Assembly (NCBI RefSeq): GCF_014529535.1
Contig: NW_023503616.1
Span: forward strand, 3,596,001-3,660,000
Direction of reading: 5' to 3'
Origin: Bradysia coprophila
Taxonomy: Eukaryota; Arthropoda; Insecta; Diptera; Sciaridae
DNA length: 64,000 nt
Below, piece by piece: positions 62,362-64,000 of this stretch. The notes below the pieces were generated by a model. It saw nothing but the letters and a program-made list of their open reading frames with translations. It ran no database searches and was not told where the DNA came from. A program made the position numbers and the translations under genes. How positions within the stretch are numbered: the first letter of the stretch is position 1; each line of letters starts with the position of its first letter.

Positions 62362-64000
62362 ATGCACTCAAATCAAGATAATAGAAAATGTAAATTGTTT
62401 TTGTATTGCTGTTATTGATCAGTAATTTGTGTATGTTTACAATCGACTAATTGTGTATTTTCTGTTGTAATTTTTGCATAGATCGTAATGACCCAGGCAG
62501 GTTTTTCGGTGATGGTGTTACATTCAAGGCCAAATTAATTGGTATTCTGGAGGTAGGCGAGGCTCGAGGTGATCGAATGTGTCAAGAAGCTCTGCAGGTA
62601 TGAAAAAAAAAAAAAATTTGCAATCACTTGTTAACGTAACTAATCGATTGATCAATGTACAATGTATAGGATCTGAAAATGGCAATACGGGCCGCAGGTG
62701 AACATAAGCAAAGAATAACCATTCATGTAACGATCGATGGCCTGCGACTTCGAGACGAAAAAACCAGTGATTCGCTGTATCATCACCCAGTGCATAAAAT
62801 ATCATTTATAGCACAAGATATGTCAGATTCCCGAGCGTTTGGCTATATATTTGGATCGCCTGACAGTGGTCATCGCTTTTTCGGTATTAAAACAGACAAA
62901 GCTGCGAGTCAGGTGAGAATTTGTTACTGCGATAAAATCGTTCGTTCGCTATATCTTAAGTGCTTTCCTTTAGGTGGTACTAGCTATGCGTGACTTATTT
63001 CAAGTGGTGTTTGAATTGAAAAAGAAAGAAATCGAACTGGCCCGTCAACACATTCAGAGTAAAACAATTCATGAACATCAACCCGTAGCACTGTCGATAA
63101 AGAGTTCTTCTAGTCCACCTTTAACCAATATATCTCACGAACCGTCAACTAGCAAGACATCGCACAAAGAGGTAAAATTTTATTGATCTGTTGTTTAGTC
63201 GAATAAGAAGTCACAATTTTGCTATAATTAGATGTCACCTGAATCGGTCGCTGACCTAGTTGATCTTGAACAAGAACTCAGTTCCATTCAGCGTGGAATT
63301 ACACAAATGGAACGAATAACACCGAACGAACCGACAGCTAAATCGAACGATGATCCCTTCGGTGATTCATTCACTCACTTCCCCGTAAGACTTGTTGAGT
63401 TAAAAGCTTTTTCCATTATTTGTAACGCCGTAAACTGTTTTCAGACATACAATCTACTGCCACCGCCAGAGTCATCCAAATCGCGACATTCGAAAGCACT
63501 TAAACCACCGGAAGATTCGAAACCAACAGTCACCTCGCAATCATCCATTTCAGCATCGACGGTATGTACTGCTAAAACTTTACCTAGCGATGACTGGTTG
63601 ACCAAAAGCAGTACAACGAATACTGTGGCTGTTTCATCGCTTGAAGAACAAATTAAGCAGCCCGTCGATGATTCGCAATCGAATGATTTTGGCGAGAGTC
63701 CTTCCGTTTTAGAACAGCATATTGATGCATTTACTGATCTTGATCCGTTAGGCACAGGCAAGAGTAGGCCTTACATCGACAAAAAGTATTTTTTCCAAGA
63801 TTTGAAGAACCCACGAAAGAAAGTGTTAAAGGACTTGTCTGAGCCTGAAATCGGTTTTTCAGCCAACTTTACTTCACTTGCCAGTGACGGCGGAAGCAGT
63901 GAAGAACAGTCATGTAAGGATACAATTACGAATTTGGAAGCATCTAGTCTTTTAGAAGTAGGTAAAAAAAGTGCGGAATCGAACAGTGGACTCGGTGGCG
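62362..64000 (+). CDS. Dab: Disabled (Dab), PTB-domain adaptor (3' partial)
   Basis: A cytoplasmic adaptor in receptor signalling and clathrin endocytosis. Exons: 62362-62389 (putative first coding exon), 62482-62597, 62670-62912, 62971-63171, 63232-63384 and 63445 to beyond 64000. The PTB domain is complete: [77 protein letters not shown] and [17 protein letters not shown]. Its identity to known insect Disabled is obvious by eye. Downstream come linker segments, DPFGDSF (a DPF-type adaptor motif) and [20 protein letters not shown], a further Dab-conserved patch. The first exon (MHSNQDNRK, split codon giving Tyr) fits the phase but differs from other Dab N termini, so a distal upstream start is also likely. 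Confidence 0.92.

Overview
This is an AT-rich insect nuclear sequence, most likely from a fly (Diptera). The evidence is a set of conserved metazoan genes split by many short GT-AG introns (about 55-110 bp), a Disabled PTB domain that looks insect-type, an insect odorant-receptor fragment, a jockey-like LINE and many miniature inverted-repeat elements. I cannot name the species. No prokaryotic genes, rRNA or CRISPR array were seen.

Layout. 1-5 kb: an RS-rich DUF4806 protein (open at the left edge) followed by a transposase-domain protein, both on the + strand and probably of mobile origin. 5-7.5 kb: repeats. 7.55-12.64 kb: condensin subunit Cap-D2 on the minus strand, 11 exons, reconstructed in full (1366 aa). 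13.5-15.5 kb: a 5'-truncated LINE with an intact reverse transcriptase. 16.5-17.1 kb: an RNF4-like RING protein. 17.6-19.4 kb: a DNA element with clear terminal repeats inserted into an older repeat. 19.7-20.9 kb: a YqaJ-type exonuclease-domain gene. 21.8-22.9 kb: an F-box protein. 23.2-24.1 kb: proteasome subunit alpha-7 (minus). 24-27.5 kb: gene-poor, with an odorant-receptor fragment and a foldback element.

27.6-35.6 kb is the most striking part. A small BTB-domain gene is split by a 7,283-bp element with 239-bp terminal inverted repeats and an 8-bp target duplication. Removing the element and one copy of the duplication restores a 254-aa frame exactly. Inside it lie a copia-like LTR element with near-identical 186-bp LTRs, two opposed copies of a block of ~146-bp tandem repeats, and a GC-rich 448-bp palindrome.

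35.8-39.4 kb: Mediator subunit MED24 (minus, 10 exons, 958 aa). 42.5-56.8 kb: a complete calcium-channel alpha-2/delta subunit (minus, 26 exons, 1264 aa), with a small secreted cysteine-rich protein encoded on the other strand inside one intron and several inverted-repeat elements in other introns. 56.8-62.3 kb is almost gene-free. From 62.4 kb to the right edge lies the 5' part of Disabled (Dab).

The cellular genes are unrelated housekeeping, transcription, signalling and neuronal genes with no sign of one shared pathway. The accessory interest lies in the nested mobile elements. Exon joins were inferred by hand from splice signals, reading-frame continuity and family resemblance; no alignment was run.
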